Positions 62,526 to 64,000 of a stretch of DNA of 64,000 bases are shown in pieces (within the stretch, counting starts at the first letter, position 1; the number at the start of each line of letters is the position of its first letter). The notes under the pieces are model-generated. The model worked only from the letters and a program-made list of their open reading frames with translations. It was not told the origin of the DNA and searched no databases. The translations under genes were made by a program, and so were the position numbers. The stretch comes from Paracoccus limosus. Lineage in GTDB: Bacteria > Pseudomonadota > Alphaproteobacteria > Rhodobacterales > Rhodobacteraceae. The stretch is taken from assembly GCF_009711185.1 (NCBI RefSeq), contig NZ_WMIF01000005.1, forward strand, positions 1 through 64,000, in the 5' to 3' direction.

Positions 62526-63429
62526 GCATCCGGCCGTCAAGCTGCGCCATATCCGCGCCTTTCTGGACATCGCGACCGAAGGCGGGCTGTCGGCGGTGGC
62601 GCGGGCGCAGGGCATCACCCAGCCCGCGCTGTCGCGCACGCTGGCCGAGCTGGAGACGCTGCTGGGCCAGCCGATGTTCCTGCGTCAGGGCCGCCGGCTG
62701 GTACTGACCGAGGCGGGCGCCCTGTTTCGCCGCCATGCCGGCGCGGCCGTGCAGGCGCTGGAGGCCGGGGCCGCCGCGCTGCGCCCCGGCGTCGGCGGCA
62801 CGCTGCGCATCGGCGTGCTGCCCACGGTCGCCACCCGTGTGTTGCCGCGCGTCGTGCTGCGTTTTCGCGAGCTGCGCCCGGAAATCATGCTGGCCGCCGA
62901 GACCGGGCCGCATTTCCACCTGATGCGGCTTTTGCGCGAAGGCGCGGTCGATCTGGTCATCGGCCGCCTGCCCGGCGCCTCGGAAATGGCCGGGCTGCGC
63001 TTTGACCATCTTTACGAAGAGGAAGTGATTCTGGCCGCGCGCCACGACCATCCCGCCGGCCAGCGCCCCGCCCCCGAGGCCTTGGCGGCCTCGCCGGTGA
63101 TCCTGCCGCCGGCGACTGCGCTGATCCGGCCGGTGGTCGATGACTATCTGACCGCGAACGGGCTGGCCGGGCTGCGGCCGCTGATCGAGACGGTCTCGCT
63201 GGCGCTGGGACGCGGCATCTGTCTGGCCTCGGACGCGTTGTGGTTCATCTCGCGCGGGGTCGTCGCCCATGAGCTGGGCACCGGCGAGATGATCGCCCTG
63301 CCCACCGGCGCGCGCTTCATGTCGGGCGCGGTCGGCGTGACACGGCGGCAGGAAAGCGTTGCGCCGGGACTGGCCGATTTCGCCGAAATCGCCCGCGAAA
63401 CCATCGAATCCGAGGCTAATGCGGGTTAG
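62503..63429 (+). CDS. pcaQ: LysR-family regulator of protocatechuate genes (PcaQ-type)
   Basis: A protein of about 308 residues. LysR helix-turn-helix with VKLRHIRAFLDIATEGGLSAVARAQGITQPALSRTL, matching the PcaQ opening, and a substrate-binding domain with GTLRIGVLPTVATRVLPRVVLRF. It is divergent from pcaD. PcaQ proteins activate pcaDCHGB in response to carboxymuconolactone or ketoadipate. Start choice is uncertain: ATGs at 62503, 62506 and 62524 are in frame and none has a clear ribosome binding site; 62524 would give the length closest to other PcaQ proteins. Confidence 0.88.
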   Translation: MMDNQSAMHPAVKLRHIRAFLDIATEGGLSAVARAQGITQPALSRTLAELETLLGQPMFLRQGRRLVLTEAGALFRRHAGAAVQALEAGAAALRPGVGGTLRIGVLPTVATRVLPRVVLRFRELRPEIMLAAETGPHFHLMRLLREGAVDLVIGRLPGASEMAGLRFDHLYEEEVILAARHDHPAGQRPAPEALAASPVILPPATALIRPVVDDYLTANGLAGLRPLIETVSLALGRGICLASDALWFISRGVVAHELGTGEMIALPTGARFMSGAVGVTRRQESVAPGLADFAEIARETIESEANAG

Positions 63430-63523
63430 TCTGCGAACAATTATTTCAAAATCTGGCTATCGAATGTGCATTTACGAAACCATGCGACGTTGGTAGGGGC
63501 GAAAATAGACGCTGTAGCCAGCG

Positions 63524-63539
63524 CCGGCCCCAAGGCCGG
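63524..63539 (+). terminator. Small hairpin after the LysR gene
   Basis: CCGGCC (63524-63529) and GGCCGG (63534-63539) form a 6-bp stem with loop CCAA, between the regulator stop and the transporter start. It could be a terminator or a leader hairpin; there is no T run. Confidence 0.35.
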
Positions 63540-63561
63540 ACATTCGAAGGAGGAAGTCATC

Positions 63562-64000
63562 TTGGTAACGCAATCGCGACCGCAAGCCGGGGCCGCCACG
63601 GTCTGGGTAGCCAGCCTGTGCTGGATCGCCGTGGTTCTGGACGGGTTCGATCTGGTGGTTCTGGGCGCGCTGCTGCCCACGCTGACGGGGGGCGATGTGC
63701 CCTTCATGACCAAGCCCGAGGCGACCTTCGTGTCGACCATCAGTCTGGTCGGCATGACGCTGGGTGCGCTGACCATCGGCGCGTTGACCGACAAGATCGG
63801 CCGGCGCAAGGCGATGCTTTGGGCCGTGGCTGCGTTTTCGATTACCACGCTGCTGTGCGCCTTTTCGCATAACTGGTGGCAGTTGGCGATCTGGCGCTTT
63901 CTGGCGGGCTTCGGCTTGGGCGGCTGCCTGCCGACCGCAATCGCGCTGGTGACCGAGTTCTCGTCGGGCAAGGCCGGCAAGGCCTCGACGCGGGTGATGA
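63562..64000 (+). CDS. MFS aromatic-acid:proton symporter (PcaK-like), truncated by window end
   Basis: The first 146 codons of an MFS transporter starting at a TTG with a strong AAGGAGG ribosome binding site. The aromatic-acid symporter signature LDGFDLVVLGALLP lies in helix 1, and the MFS loop motif GALTDKIGRRKAM lies between helices 2 and 3. Next to pcaQ and the pca operon, uptake of protocatechuate or 4-hydroxybenzoate is likely. The gene continues beyond the window. Confidence 0.85.
   Translation, partial: MVTQSRPQAGAATVWVASLCWIAVVLDGFDLVVLGALLPTLTGGDVPFMTKPEATFVSTISLVGMTLGALTIGALTDKIGRRKAMLWAVAAFSITTLLCAFSHNWWQLAIWRFLAGFGLGGCLPTAIALVTEFSSGKAGKASTRVM

Noticed and set aside
1-64000. tRNA, rRNA, riboswitch or prophage genes
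   Set aside because: I saw no cloverleaf, conserved rRNA stretch, riboswitch core or phage gene on either strand; a covariance-model scan would be needed to exclude small RNAs.

Overview
This 64 kb window is high-GC DNA with tightly packed, overlapping operons. Gene content and style point to an alphaproteobacterium of the Rhodobacterales, most like Paracoccus: a bcsN-type cellulose operon, a protocatechuate branch using a DUF849 beta-keto acid cleavage enzyme, an RpiR-type inositol regulator, many GTG/TTG starts and ATGA stop-start overlaps. The genus is inferred from gene content, not from a marker gene. No rRNA, tRNA or CRISPR was seen.

Layout. 1-2.7 kb: IS5-type transposase fragment, Lrp regulator, phosphopantetheinyl transferase and small unknown proteins. 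2.3-6 kb: periplasmic copper chaperone plus PepSY membrane protein, then a uracil/xanthine-type permease. 6.3-9.5 kb: peroxide defence (ahpC, ahpF, oxyR) with a clear OxyR site. 9.5-21.6 kb: a cyanophycin (Asp-Arg polymer) locus with Lrp regulator, amino-acid permease, universal stress protein, cyanophycin synthetase, a two-domain cyanophycinase-like protein whose second half has lost key residues, a small PIN-like protein, an M14/aspartoacylase-type hydrolase, an AsnC regulator, arginase and ornithine cyclodeaminase. Read together it is a nitrogen-store cycle: import, polymerise, depolymerise to beta-Asp-Arg, split the dipeptide, then arginine to ornithine to proline plus ammonia. 21.8-23.7 kb: a small membrane protein and an RTX calcium-binding secreted protein.

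23.8-36.9 kb (minus strand): a cellulose and c-di-GMP locus: bcsN, bcsA (with PilZ), bcsB, bcsZ, a TPR protein, a hybrid histidine kinase, a CheR-type methyltransferase and a REC-PAS-GGDEF diguanylate cyclase. Signalling and synthase genes run in one direction with overlapping ends. 37.3-48.8 kb: myo-inositol catabolism and ABC uptake (iolB, iolE, iolD, iolC, ATPase, permease, binding protein, RpiR regulator; divergent oxidoreductase and iolG), with two GGAA-N6-TTCC-type operators. 48.9-51.6 kb: an RpiR regulator, an enolase-superfamily N-succinylamino-acid-racemase-like enzyme and a GNAT-like acyltransferase, a candidate D- to L-amino-acid conversion module.

51.7-57.6 kb: a second RTX protein, a PepSY/response-regulator/histidine-kinase set, a LysR regulator divergent from a YeiH-family exporter, and an unknown membrane protein. 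57.7-64 kb: protocatechuate catabolism (pcaD, pcaC, pcaH, pcaG, a BKACE enzyme, pcaB; divergent pcaQ-type LysR and the start of an aromatic-acid MFS transporter cut by the window end).
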